Shown in pieces: positions 1 to 8,867 of a stretch of DNA of 64,000 nucleotides (position 1 is its first letter; the number at the start of each line of letters is the position of its first letter). The notes below the pieces were generated by a model. That model was given only the letters and a program-made list of their open reading frames with translations. It was not told the DNA's origin and searched no databases. The position numbers and the translations under genes were made by a program. Source of the DNA: Prevotella sp. S7-1-8 (lineage in GTDB: Bacteria; Bacteroidota; Bacteroidia; Bacteroidales; Bacteroidaceae). The DNA is taken from assembly GCF_000758925.1 (NCBI RefSeq), contig NZ_JRNC01000009.1:1-64000 (forward strand), given 5' to 3'.

Positions 1-1186
1 GGGCATATACTTGAGTTGTTTTGACATTTGTATGCCCAAGCATCTTGCTTACAGTATAGATGTCTGTTCCGTTTGCAAGTTGAAGGGTAGCAAATGTGTG
101 CCTAAAGCAATGAAAGCTGAGGTGTTTCTGAATACCTGCTTTTTCAATCCATGCCCTTAATGGACGAGAAATCCAAGAAGGATTTGGTAACCCTTCAAAA
201 ACGAGTTGTTCTGGTTGTCTTGGCTCTCCGCAAAGCTTAAACGCCTGTTCCGAGATAGGCATATACTCTACCCCTTTTGTTTTTTTCTGAGTAAAGAGAA
301 GTTTGGTTTGGTTTCCTTCGATGGCTATTTCATTCCATTTTAGTTTTTGAATATCGCAATGTCTCAGTCCTGTCAGAGCTGAGAATAGTGCTGCACGTTT
401 AAGTACATCACGTTCACAGGGGGTATTAGCTAACTTATTCAGTTCATCAAGGGTTAAGTATTCCCTTCGGGATTCTTGTTCCTGTATGCCTTTGATTTTT
501 GCAGATAAATCTATGGTCAAATATCCGTCTATGAATGCTTGTTTGAGCGCAGCCTTAAAAATAGAAAAATATGTAGAAGCTGTGTTTCGTGATATTGTCC
601 CTTTCTTACTTCCACCACAAGGAGCGGATAACAAGAAGAACTTGAAATCTTCAGCTAATCGGTTGTCTATTTGTGAAAAAAGAAGCGTGTCTCCAGCAAA
701 CATTTTTAGCAAAACATGTACTCGCTCCCAGTTTGTTTGAATTGAAAGGGAACTATTACGGTGTCGCTTATCTGCTACCTTATCAAAGTACTTAATGAAA
801 TTTTGTTGTAATCGTTCTTTCTGTTCTGCTTGTGCGGTTTCTGTGTCACTATACAAGCTTGCATTATCATATTCACGCTGCCGTAGTTTTCTAACACTAT
901 CTGCATAAATACAGGCCTCTTGGTCTATCTCACTTTTACACAAGATAATTCCATTCAAATCTCGTTTTGGTTTGAATGTTTGGGTTGCTTCGGTTGTACG
1001 AGCTGTTCTGCTTTTGTCCCAAATAGGAGTAGTGATTGTTCGGTTTAGATACTCACGCACTCTTTGCGGAGAATCTTTTCCAGCTACTCTCACAGGATAG
1101 CTTTCTATATACAGGTACCATTCTTTTCGATAGGCACTCTTTCGCAATCGTACTGTTGCCTTTGTATTATCAAGTTCCTTTCTCAT
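1..1186 (-). CDS. Tyrosine recombinase (integrase), 3' end cut by window edge
   Basis: Reading the minus strand from an ATG at 1186 gives 395 codons that run off the left edge. The protein has an N-terminal arm-binding region, a SAM-like core-binding region (about residues 120-235) and a catalytic domain. All catalytic residues are visible: Arg275 in LTGLRHCDI, His359 and Arg362 in HCFRHTF, His385 in LGHTNVKTTQVY, and the nucleophile Tyr394 at bases 5-7. Only the last few residues can be missing. Family knowledge: such enzymes integrate and excise Bacteroidales conjugative or mobilizable elements. It follows a helix-turn-helix gene by 13 bp, the usual arrangement. Rest of the element, cargo and att sites lie outside the window. 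Confidence 0.95.
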   Translation of the reverse strand, partial: MRKELDNTKATVRLRKSAYRKEWYLYIESYPVRVAGKDSPQRVREYLNRTITTPIWDKSRTARTTEATQTFKPKRDLNGIILCKSEIDQEACIYADSVRKLRQREYDNASLYSDTETAQAEQKERLQQNFIKYFDKVADKRHRNSSLSIQTNWERVHVLLKMFAGDTLLFSQIDNRLAEDFKFFLLSAPCGGSKKGTISRNTASTYFSIFKAALKQAFIDGYLTIDLSAKIKGIQEQESRREYLTLDELNKLANTPCERDVLKRAALFSALTGLRHCDIQKLKWNEIAIEGNQTKLLFTQKKTKGVEYMPISEQAFKLCGEPRQPEQLVFEGLPNPSWISRPLRAWIEKAGIQKHLSFHCFRHTFATLQLANGTDIYTVSKMLGHTNVKTTQVYA

Positions 1187-1199
1187 TGTATGTCGTGGG

Positions 1200-1758
1200 T
1201 TAGTGTTTATACAAATTGTCTATCTCTGATTTTGGTGCATAGACGTAATTGCCAATCTGCCTTGTTGGAATAGAATATTTGCGAATTTGCAGATATACAG
1301 TACTATCATGGATACCAAACTTCTTAGCTATTTCTCCAATCGTATAACAATCTTCAGGCTCAAGCCGATAAGTCTTTACTTCTGATTGTTTTTCTTTTCT
1401 TCTTTCATCGTAAGGACGTAGATTAAAGCGTTCTTGTAAATCAGCTTTGCAAATACGTATCATCCTTAGTCCGAGGTTATAATAACGGACTTGTTTATTC
1501 CTGATTAAGCGATAAAGGGAATCTCGTCCAATATCAAATAATGCAGTTGCATCAGCTATTGAGAGATAAGGTTGATTCTTCGGAACTCTCGCAGCCTTTT
1601 TCTCTTTTCAATGCATCTAACAGTTCTTCCTTTTTTCTTTGTTTGTATGCAGCTTGAGAACAGTTCTTAGAGCAGTATCTGGAGGTAAGCGTCTTTGCAA
1701 TAAAAGATTTACCGCAAATTTCGCATTTCCGCTCTATTTGAAATCTTGCACTCGCCAT
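1200..1758 (-). pseudogene. Zn-ribbon/double HTH element protein, frameshifted
   Basis: Two reading frames together encode one about 185-residue protein. The first (ATG at 1758) has a zinc-ribbon-like CEICGKSF...YCSKNCSQ segment and a basic stretch. At the A5 run (T5 on the plus strand, 1597-1601) the frame must shift by +1. The second frame then continues without stops into KAARVPKNQPYLSIADATAL and two excisionase-like HTH units, one just after the shift and one near the C-terminus (YTIGEIAKKFGI). Removing one A restores a continuous ORF. Related intact proteins precede integrases in Bacteroidales elements. This could be a real pseudogene, a sequencing error in the homopolymer, or less likely programmed frameshifting. 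An 87-residue C-terminal piece could be translated alone from the ATG at 1463. Confidence 0.7.
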
Positions 1759-1965
1759 ACTATTTGTATCTATTTGATTATCAATTTATCTTTTAAATTA
1801 AGTCGCACTTTATCTCCCATTAAGTCGCGGCACAAATATGGTACAAATATAAGCACAAAAACGATTAAAAACGATAGAATTTAATCATTATCAAGAAACA
1901 AAAATCCCAGCAACTTATTATGTTACTGGGATTTACCTATTTTTAATTAGCGTTTGTCAGCACTT
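1759..1965. other. Spacer between mobile element and dnaK
   Basis: AT-rich spacer of 207 bp upstream of the element's DNA-binding gene and downstream of dnaK. It holds the dnaK terminator (listed separately) and short imperfect repeats such as ACGATTAAAAACGAT near 1861 and paired ACAAATAT motifs near 1835-1850. The element-chromosome junction may lie here, but the other att half is outside the window so none can be called. No tRNA gene is seen. Confidence 0.5.
1902..1934 (-). terminator. Rho-independent terminator of dnaK
   Basis: Inverted repeat with 13-bp arms (1902-1914 and 1922-1934, one mismatch) around a 7-nt loop. On the minus strand it is followed by TTTTGTTTC. It starts 32 bp past the dnaK stop. 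The stem has AAA/TTT ends, so it may also stop plus-strand transcripts. Confidence 0.85.
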
Positions 1966-3879
1966 TTACTTCACTTCCTCAAAGTCCGCGTCTTGGATGT
2001 TATCATCCTGCTTTGGCTGCTCCTGCTGTGCCTGCTGACCAGCGTCCGCGCCCGGCTGCGGACCGGCTTGCGCACCCTGATACATCTGGGCGCTGGCTGC
2101 CTGCATGACAGTGTTGAGGTTATTGATAGCAGTGTCGATAGCCGCTACGTCGGCAGCCTTGTGAGCGTCTTTGAGCTGCTGCAAGGCTTGTTCAATACCA
2201 CTCTTCCGGTCGGCCGGAACCTTATCGCCGTTATCTTTCAAGAAGTTTTCGGTCGTGAAAATCAAAGAGTCTGCCTGATTAAGTTTATCCACTTTCTCGC
2301 GCTCTTTCTTATCAGCCTCCTCGTTGGCCTTGGCCTCATTGCGCATGCGCTCTATTTCCGCGTCGCTCAACCCGGAAGAAGCCTCGATGCGAATCTTCTG
2401 CTCCTTGCCGGTGGCCTTGTCCTTGGCGCTGACATTCAGTATGCCATTGGCATCGATGTCGAAGGTAACTTCAATCTGTGGCACGCCGCGGCGAGCGGGG
2501 GCTATGCCCTCGAGATTGAACTGTCCAATGCTCTTGTTCTGTGCCGCCATTGGGCGCTCGCCCTGCAGCACATGGATCGTCACGGCTGTCTGATTATCCA
2601 CTGCCGTGGAGAATGTCTCGCTCTTCTTGCACGGAATGGTACTGTTGGCATCGATGAGCTTTGTCATCACGCCACCCATTGTCTCGATACCGAGCGTCAA
2701 TGGAGTCACGTCCAGAAGCACTATGTTTCCCGCTCCACTCTCCTTGTTCAAGATAGCACCTTGGATAGACGCGCCCACGGCCACGACCTCATCGGGATTC
2801 ACGCCCTTGGACGGCTCTTTGCCGAAATAGTTTTTCACAAGAGTTTGCACGGCTGGTATACGAGTCGAACCACCCACAAGTATCACCTCGTCTATTTCCG
2901 ACGTCTGAAGCCCAGCGTCTTTCATAGCTTGCTGGCATGGCACGAGGCACTTCTGGATCAAGTCGTGAGCCAATTGCTCAAACTGCGCGCGAGTCAATGT
3001 CTTAACCAAATGTTTAGGCACGCCTCCCTCGGCGGATATATAGGGCAAGTTTATTTCGGTCGATGTCGTTGACGACAATTCTATCTTGGCTTTCTCGGCA
3101 GCCTCTTTCAAGCGTTGCATGGCCATCGGGTCTTTGCGCAGGTCAATGCCCTCGTCGTTCTTAAAGTTGTCAGCCAACCAGTCAATAATCACGTGGTCAA
3201 AGTCGTCGCCGCCGAGATGGGTGTCGCCATTGGTGGACAACACTTCGAAAACGCCGCCGCCAAACTCAAGGATTGAGATATCAAACGTGCCGCCACCGAG
3301 GTCGAACACGGCTATTTTCATGTCTTTGTTAGCCTTGTCAACGCCATAGGCAAGAGCCGCGGCCGTTGGCTCATTCACGATACGCTGTACGTTAAGGCCC
3401 GCTATCTGGCCTGCCTCCTTGGTGGCTTGGCGCTGCGAATCAGAGAAATAAGCGGGCACCGTGATCACGGCGTCGGTTACCTCCTGCCCCAAATAGTCCT
3501 CGGCCGTTTTCTTCATTTTTTGCAATATCATTGCCGATATTTCCTGCGGCGTATACGGATGGGCGGCGCCCTCTATCTGAACTTTTGGGAAACCATTGTC
3601 ATTTATAACGGTGTAAGGCATCCGCTCGGCCTCATTCCTGCTCTGCTCGTATGTCTCACCCATGAAACGTTTGATGGAGTAAACGGTGTTCTTGGGGTTG
3701 GTCACGGCCTGGCGCTTGGCGGGGTCGCCAACCTTGCGCTCGCCATCTTTCACAAAACCAATCACCGAAGGAGTGGTTCGCTTGCCCTCAGAGTTGGTTA
3801 TCACTACTGGCTCGTTGCCCTCAAAAACGGCAACGCAACTGTTTGTGGTTCCTAAATCGATTCCGATAATCTTTCCCAT
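1966..3879 (-). CDS. dnaK: Molecular chaperone DnaK (Hsp70)
   Basis: A 637-residue Hsp70, essentially the usual bacterial length. The start is ATG at 3879, giving [20 protein letters not shown]; an in-frame ATG at 3948 would add 23 residues that do not belong to the family. The ATPase domain has the phosphate-1 loop IDLGTTNS and phosphate-2 loop [14 protein letters not shown]. The substrate domain follows from about residue 390. The C-terminal tail is Gln-rich and ends in the acidic EEVK-type motif. It refolds proteins in the cytosol with DnaJ and GrpE, neither of which is in the window. No CIRCE-like element and no exact TAnnTTTG box was found upstream, which may mean a heat-shock promoter of another type. 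Confidence 0.98.
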   Translation of the reverse strand: MGKIIGIDLGTTNSCVAVFEGNEPVVITNSEGKRTTPSVIGFVKDGERKVGDPAKRQAVTNPKNTVYSIKRFMGETYEQSRNEAERMPYTVINDNGFPKVQIEGAAHPYTPQEISAMILQKMKKTAEDYLGQEVTDAVITVPAYFSDSQRQATKEAGQIAGLNVQRIVNEPTAAALAYGVDKANKDMKIAVFDLGGGTFDISILEFGGGVFEVLSTNGDTHLGGDDFDHVIIDWLADNFKNDEGIDLRKDPMAMQRLKEAAEKAKIELSSTTSTEINLPYISAEGGVPKHLVKTLTRAQFEQLAHDLIQKCLVPCQQAMKDAGLQTSEIDEVILVGGSTRIPAVQTLVKNYFGKEPSKGVNPDEVVAVGASIQGAILNKESGAGNIVLLDVTPLTLGIETMGGVMTKLIDANSTIPCKKSETFSTAVDNQTAVTIHVLQGERPMAAQNKSIGQFNLEGIAPARRGVPQIEVTFDIDANGILNVSAKDKATGKEQKIRIEASSGLSDAEIERMRNEAKANEEADKKEREKVDKLNQADSLIFTTENFLKDNGDKVPADRKSGIEQALQQLKDAHKAADVAAIDTAINNLNTVMQAASAQMYQGAQAGPQPGADAGQQAQQEQPKQDDNIQDADFEEVK

Positions 3880-4619
3880 AATTGTATTATAATTTTTATT
3901 CGTTATTAATCTTTTTATGACATTCGTTGTTTGACCATTACTGAACAAACGTCATGCCACAGGAAGGCGACTGACAAAGTGGCACATCTTTTCTTCCAAA
4001 TCATGAGGAGCGATGGCCTCGCAAGCTCACGAGAAGCCATGATGGCAAACGCGCGCGCCAATTGTTTCATAAACGCCGCGCCACCATCGCGGCCAAATAG
4101 CGATCGCGCCACGAACTTGTCGTTTCTAAAAAAAAAGGTTGGGGAACACGCGCCCATAAGAGGACATGTAAAAAAAACGGAGCAATTTTCCTGTCTTTTC
4201 AAACAGACGTTCTGGAAAACGAACGCGCGAGAAAAACGTAAAACACAGGCAAGGGACAGCCGATATTTTTTGGCCGCCAGCCGAATGGCGTCCATTGGCA
4301 AGGCGATTCAGGCCTAATGCGGCGACGCCAAAGCTCCAATCGCGTTGGCGTCAAGGCCTAATCAGCCCGCGATTAGATAGCGATGGCAAGGTTCCGAGAC
4401 GCTTTTCGCGGCGCGAAAAAGCAGCGGCGAACATAACGATTTGGTATACAGCCAATTAAGAAGAGGTCTCAAATTTCGCGTTTTTGCGGCCAACCACCAT
4501 GCCACTTGCGAGAACCCAAAGCTCGAGCGAGTGTTTGTCGGATATTTTCATGGCTCCAGCCACGCCGCCATGTTCTGCCCAGCCGCCTGTCGCGAGCGCG
4601 GCGACACCCACGCGCCAGC
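3880..4619. other. 740-bp gene-free spacer upstream of dnaK
   Basis: No convincing gene; open frames on both strands here have no protein-like composition. Small inverted repeats occur: GACGCCAA (4324-4331) with TTGGCGTC (4345-4352), and CTAATC with GATTAG just after. GGCCTAAT is repeated directly on both sides (near 4311 and 4355). The dnaK promoter must lie at its left end, AT-rich at 3880-3920. Confidence 0.5.
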
Positions 4620-5663
4620 CTAATGGCGCAGGCGGTCGCGAAAACAATTGCCATTGTTGAGATAGGTGGTCAGCGCCAAAACGCTAACAAAGGCTATGCC
4701 CAACGACACCACATACATCACCGACGCGAAAGTGTCGTAAAGTCCGTGAAGCGCGGCAGGTATGGCCAAAGCCAAGACGTAGAGGCTCTTTTTATAGCGA
4801 GGGTACAGATTGGCGAAGCCCACGAAATAGCCGCATATGCCACCCCAAAGCGCGTGCAAGAACGGAAACGAGGTGAGACGGGCTATGTTCAAGAAGAAGG
4901 CCGAGGCGTAATCGGCCCGCGCGTTGACCGTGACCTGATACTGCACGCCCTCGAAAACGCCAAAGGCTATGCCCGACATCAACCCATAGTACACCAACGT
5001 CTGCGGAAGTATCGGTTCCTTGGCTCTACGCGCGAGCGCCAAGAGGGGAAGCATTTTGACAAACTCCTCGGTGACGCCCACGCCCAACACATACCCAATG
5101 ACGCTCGCCGGGAAAGGCATCTTGGTGAAAAAATAGAAAAAATTGAGGTTGTTAAGCTCGGAGAAAATGAGGAAGACGATGAGCTGGGTGAGAAAAAACA
5201 GCCGCGCGGTGGTAACTATCCTGACCTGTCTCGTGCGAAAAAAATAGTAGAAAAACATGCCCCATATCACCGCGAAATAGAGCGACACGGCATAAAACAC
5301 CAAGTAGCCGCCTATGGGAAACATGAGCAACACCGACGGGGACAAGCCCGCCACGGCAAGGATGAGCAACCGCGTGTCGTCGCGCCAACGCCGATTGGCC
5401 ATGGCTTGCCGAGGGAAAATGAACCCCGTGCCTATGGCTCGCAACTGCTCGCGCAACGTGCCATGGGCGCGTACCTCGGGGCGAAAGCCCCGCGACGCAA
5501 GAAAACGAGCCACCGTGCCGCGCTCGCCAGTGACGGCGTCGCGCGCCTTGTCGTGCATGAGCAACTTGCCATCCTCCACGTATTTGGCCACCACATCCTC
5601 CGCGTAAGGGCCGTACTCACGGTCGTTCCTGATAATGTATATCATCTTGTCTGTGTTTGTCAT
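4620..5663 (-). CDS. PrsW-like intramembrane metalloprotease with GYF-like N-terminus
   Basis: A 347-residue membrane protein. Residues 7-34 (IIRNDREYGPYAEDVVAKYV) resemble the small GYF_2 domain found before membrane domains. From about residue 98 there are seven or eight hydrophobic segments. The PrsW/CPBP-type signature is present: TEEFVK (Glu199-Glu200), FEGVQY (Glu238), LHALWGG (His270) and LHGLYDT (His306), the proposed zinc-binding set. Known PrsW cleaves an anti-sigma factor in Bacillus; no anti-sigma gene is nearby, so the substrate is unknown. I chose ATG 5663 over the in-frame ATG at 5678 because a -7-like box TATTTTTG lies at 5666-5673, inside the longer version. ATG 5645 is also possible. 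Confidence 0.85.
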   Translation of the reverse strand: MTNTDKMIYIIRNDREYGPYAEDVVAKYVEDGKLLMHDKARDAVTGERGTVARFLASRGFRPEVRAHGTLREQLRAIGTGFIFPRQAMANRRWRDDTRLLILAVAGLSPSVLLMFPIGGYLVFYAVSLYFAVIWGMFFYYFFRTRQVRIVTTARLFFLTQLIVFLIFSELNNLNFFYFFTKMPFPASVIGYVLGVGVTEEFVKMLPLLALARRAKEPILPQTLVYYGLMSGIAFGVFEGVQYQVTVNARADYASAFFLNIARLTSFPFLHALWGGICGYFVGFANLYPRYKKSLYVLALAIPAALHGLYDTFASVMYVVSLGIAFVSVLALTTYLNNGNCFRDRLRH

Positions 5664-5665
5664 GG

Positions 5666-5673
5666 CAAAAATA
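5666..5673 (-). promoter_or_regulatory. Candidate -7 box (TATTTTTG) for the PrsW-like gene
   Basis: Matches TAnnTTTG on the minus strand and ends 2 nt before the chosen ATG, so the transcript would be leaderless or nearly so. No good TTG lies 19-20 bp further up, which lowers confidence. Confidence 0.4.
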
Positions 5674-5749
5674 AGCATTATTGTCGAGGGAAAGTGGCCG
5701 CGAAGCGTTTTTTTTTAAAATAAAAAACACGCAATCGGAAAAAAGTGAC

Positions 5750-5757
5750 TAAATTTG
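5750..5757 (+). promoter_or_regulatory. -7 promoter box (TAAATTTG) of ridA
   Basis: Exact match to the Bacteroidota sigma-AB consensus TAnnTTTG, 31 bp before the ridA ATG. The -33 region is poor. Confidence 0.65.
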
Positions 5758-5788
5758 CAATGGCAATAATTTAAAATCAACATCAACT

Positions 5789-6166
5789 ATGAAAGCTATC
5801 AACACAGACAAGGCTCCGGCCGCCATAGGCCCGTACAGCCAGGCCATCCACGCCGGCAAATTGGTATTTGTAAGCGGCCAGCTGCCCGTAAACCCGGCCA
5901 CGGGCAATTTCGCCGAGGGCGGCATCAAGGAGCTGACACGCCAGAGCCTCACCAACATGAAGCACATTCTCGAGGCCGAGGGCCTGAAGATGAGCCAAGT
6001 GGTAAAGACCACCGTATTCCTGGCAGACATGGCAGACTTCGCCGAGATGAACGAGGTGTACGCCGAGTTTTTCGGCAAGCCCTTTCCCGCCAGGTCGGCC
6101 ATCGCCATCAAAACGCTGCCCAAGAACGCACGCGTGGAGGTGGAGTGCATCGCCTCTGAAGAATAA
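5789..6166 (+). CDS. ridA: RidA family enamine/imine deaminase
   Basis: 125 residues, the normal RidA length. It shows the family features: N-terminal APAAIGPYSQAI, the VFVSGQLPVNPATG strand and loop, the conserved Arg in PFPARSAIAI, and the C-terminal ARVEVECIA. RidA trimers hydrolyse reactive 2-aminoacrylate made by PLP enzymes; this is known for the family. It appears monocistronic, with its own promoter box at 5750-5757 and a strong terminator at 6194-6236. Two larger RidA-fold proteins of a different subfamily lie at 22,737-25,046. Confidence 0.96.
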   Translation: MKAINTDKAPAAIGPYSQAIHAGKLVFVSGQLPVNPATGNFAEGGIKELTRQSLTNMKHILEAEGLKMSQVVKTTVFLADMADFAEMNEVYAEFFGKPFPARSAIAIKTLPKNARVEVECIASEE

Positions 6167-6193
6167 AACATCGCACCTTGCCTTTATCGTACA

Positions 6194-6236
6194 CCACGGT
6201 TTGACTGCGACGCATGTCGAACCGTGGCTTTTGTTT
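6194..6236 (+). terminator. Terminator of ridA
   Basis: CCACGGTTTGAC (6194-6205) pairs with GTCGAACCGTGG (6216-6227), one mismatch, 10-nt loop, followed by CTTTTGTTT. It lies 27 bp past the ridA stop. Confidence 0.9.
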
Positions 6237-6320
6237 GGGGGCGCGCGCACCAAATGGCCGGGCGCGGCCACCTTAAACAACTTTTTCAAAACGTTAGCGC
6301 GCTATTCGGATAATGTTTTA

Positions 6321-6328
6321 TATCTTTG
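6321..6328 (+). promoter_or_regulatory. -7 promoter box (TATCTTTG) of the mscS-kds operon
   Basis: Exact TAnnTTTG match 19 bp upstream of the mscS-like ATG, giving a leader of roughly 15 nt. The -33 element is weak. Confidence 0.65.
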
Positions 6329-6347
6329 CATATAAATAACAAGATGT

Positions 6348-8867
6348 ATGTTTAAAAAGATAGTTCTCGCGGCCTTGCTGCTGATAACGGCGGCGCTCCC
6401 GTCGCGCGCCGTGCTGAAAGAGAAAGACCTCGTCAGCACATTGGCCATTCTCAGAGAGGAGCTTACAAACTATCACATGGAGTTGGAACGGCAAGTGTCT
6501 GACATGAAAGAGCAGCAAGAGGCCGTGACCGGGCGCGTGCTGGCGGCGCTGAGGCAGAGCCAACAAAACGCCATCATGCTCTACTCGCAACAGAGCGACA
6601 ACATCTTCGACCTGACATACGCCTGCCACGAGGCCACGGAGCAATACCACAAGTTCAAGGTGAACGCGGCCCCGTTTCGGGAATACATCAAAAACGCCAA
6701 CATCGAGGTGAACCGGTACGACAGCCTGATAAACGACCTTAACACCATGTATGTGCAGGGATTGCCACAAAAGGCCAAGCTCGACCGCGACGTATGCCTC
6801 ACCCTTGCCATCAACATCAAGCGCACGCTGAAAGACAACCGCACCCGGATGCGGCAATACGTGGCCATGTACGAGGAAACCGAAGAACGGCTTAAACACT
6901 TGGACAACTACGCCAACAAACGATACCAAGACATCCAAGCCGCCATCTTCAGCGACGCCGGCGACAACTACCTGAAAATATTGCGCGACCTGCGCGCCCA
7001 CATGCGAGAGACGGGCGCGTCGGTAACGCAAAAATACAAGCCCCTCTCGAGCGCCGACTCCGATTGGGACATCAAGGTCGTCTTAGGCTTGCTGGCGGTA
7101 TTGGCGCTGGGAAGCCTCATGGCGGCAGCCCTCAATTACCTCACCATTGGCTTTGCCCTGACCCGGATAATGAAGGCCAACAAATTGAACTTCGCGCTGC
7201 GATGGCTCGTGGACGAGAAAGAAGAAATAGATATCAAGAGGGCATTCCAAGCCAAACGGCTGTACATCATCTTGGCCGCGACGGTCATCACGTTCGCCAT
7301 CATATTAGGCTTGGTGGGATTGGCATGGAACCAAAACTTCGTCATCATCGCATGCAGGCTGTTGGTGGAATACGCATGGCTCTCGGGCGTAATACTCCTG
7401 TCGCTGCTCATCAGGCTCGACGCCAGCAAGCTGAAAGACGGTTTTCGCATCTATACGCCCATCATGGGCATCTGCCTGATAGTAATATCGTTTCGAATTG
7501 TATTGATACCGGACGACCTCCTAAACCTCATTTTCCCACCCATACTGTTGATTTGCATGGCATGGCAATGGTACGTGACCAAGAAACACCACCACAAGCT
7601 GCCCAAAAGCGACATTATATACTCGTACATCTCGCTCGCGGTGTTTATCGTGAGCCTTGCGGCCGCCCTCATAGGCTACACGCTCCTGTCTGTGGAGATG
7701 CTCATATGGTGGACTATGCAGATGACATGCATATTGACACTGACATGCGTCTCGTCGGTGCTCAAGAACTATGGCAACGCTCCCCAACGGCAATATTTTA
7801 AGGAAGAAACGCCCATCACTCGCAAATGGCTATTCATGTTGGTCTATAAGGTGATGTTGCCGGCGGCTGCGGCCATATCGGTGCTGGTGTCGATATATTG
7901 GGCTGCCGACGTGTTCAACCTGAGCGGCGTGACCCGGGAAATATTCAACACGAGGCTTATCGAGTCTAAAAACTTCACGTTGAGCCTGTACGCGGTCACG
8001 GTGGTGGTAATATTGTTCTTCGTTTTCGCATACATCAACCGTACCGTCATGTCGCTGCTGCAATACAACTTCTGGCTCAACGAACAAGAACAAGCCAAGC
8101 GAGAAGGCCGATTGGCCAATCGAGACTCCGTGACAAGCCGCATGGCCATGTTGCGCAACGTGATACAGGTGCTCGTATGGGGCGCGTGGGCGCTCGTGAC
8201 AATGAACATCTTCAATATCAACAACACGTGGGTCGTGGCCATTTCGGCCGGTTTGTCCACCGGTGTCGGCTTCGCGCTGAAAGACATCCTCGAGAATATC
8301 TACTATGGCATATCGCTCATGGCCGGACGTATCAAGGTGGGCGACTATATCTCCATCGACGGAACGCGGGGCACCGTGAAAAGCATCACCTACGTTTCGA
8401 CCATGCTCGAGGCTTTGGACGGCTCGGTCATCGCGTTCCAAAACTCTCAACTCTTTGCCAAGAACTATAAGAACCTGACCAAAAACCATGGCAACGAGCT
8501 TGACACGGTGGTCGTGGGCGTGGCATATGGAAGCAGCGTCAAGGAAGTGAAAAAAACCATTGCCGAAGCGGTGAGACGCGTCAACAAACCCGGATACATC
8601 AAGTACATAGACACGGTGGTGGCCAATTTTGGCGACAGCTCGGTGGACTACAAGGTATTCTCATGGGTCGACTCGCGCAACCAAGCGTTCGCCCACGGCG
8701 ACATCATGGAGGCCATTTACGACGCGCTGAACGACAAGGGCATAGAGATACCATTCCCGCAACGAGACATACACATGGCAAGCTACGCCACCAAGCAACC
8801 GGCGCCCATCGCCACCGAGAAAGAAGCAATGGAGATTATCAACAAAGAAAAACAGAACCAAGCATGA
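6348..8867 (+). CDS. MscS family mechanosensitive channel, large
   Basis: An 839-residue protein, far longer than the 286-residue E. coli MscS. It begins with a signal peptide (MFKKIVLAALLLITAALPSR) and a periplasmic, helix-rich region to about residue 230 with coiled-coil character. About nine or ten membrane segments follow. The pore helix and beta domain are clear at about 625-720: GLSTGVGFALKDILENIYYG, then VGDYISIDGTRGTVKSITY, as in MscS TM3 and the upper vestibule. Such channels release solutes on hypo-osmotic shock. The stop overlaps the kdsA start (ATGA), so it is the first gene of a translationally coupled operon for Kdo synthesis, suggesting an envelope role. The gating stimulus is not known. 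Confidence 0.93.
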   Translation: MFKKIVLAALLLITAALPSRAVLKEKDLVSTLAILREELTNYHMELERQVSDMKEQQEAVTGRVLAALRQSQQNAIMLYSQQSDNIFDLTYACHEATEQYHKFKVNAAPFREYIKNANIEVNRYDSLINDLNTMYVQGLPQKAKLDRDVCLTLAINIKRTLKDNRTRMRQYVAMYEETEERLKHLDNYANKRYQDIQAAIFSDAGDNYLKILRDLRAHMRETGASVTQKYKPLSSADSDWDIKVVLGLLAVLALGSLMAAALNYLTIGFALTRIMKANKLNFALRWLVDEKEEIDIKRAFQAKRLYIILAATVITFAIILGLVGLAWNQNFVIIACRLLVEYAWLSGVILLSLLIRLDASKLKDGFRIYTPIMGICLIVISFRIVLIPDDLLNLIFPPILLICMAWQWYVTKKHHHKLPKSDIIYSYISLAVFIVSLAAALIGYTLLSVEMLIWWTMQMTCILTLTCVSSVLKNYGNAPQRQYFKEETPITRKWLFMLVYKVMLPAAAAISVLVSIYWAADVFNLSGVTREIFNTRLIESKNFTLSLYAVTVVVILFFVFAYINRTVMSLLQYNFWLNEQEQAKREGRLANRDSVTSRMAMLRNVIQVLVWGAWALVTMNIFNINNTWVVAISAGLSTGVGFALKDILENIYYGISLMAGRIKVGDYISIDGTRGTVKSITYVSTMLEALDGSVIAFQNSQLFAKNYKNLTKNHGNELDTVVVGVAYGSSVKEVKKTIAEAVRRVNKPGYIKYIDTVVANFGDSSVDYKVFSWVDSRNQAFAHGDIMEAIYDALNDKGIEIPFPQRDIHMASYATKQPAPIATEKEAMEIINKEKQNQA

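Noticed and set aside
1759-1965. Looked for a tRNA gene as an integration target
   Set aside because: No cloverleaf or conserved T-loop sequence seen; the only strong stem is the dnaK terminator.
1954-3072. Long plus-strand open frame (372 codons) opposite dnaK
   Set aside because: It is a shadow of a GC-rich, strongly conserved dnaK; composition is unlike a real protein and dnaK is unambiguous.
3915-4317. Open frames on both strands between dnaK and PrsW
   Set aside because: Antiparallel frames of equal length in a GC-rich spacer, no family pattern, no promoter or start context.
4506-5723. Long plus-strand open frame (405 codons) opposite the PrsW-like gene
   Set aside because: Its sequence is Arg/His-rich with no domain-like pattern; the minus-strand protein has membrane helices and catalytic motifs.
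5783-6289. Minus-strand open frames opposite ridA
   Set aside because: Shadow of ridA, whose sequence, promoter and terminator fit the plus strand.
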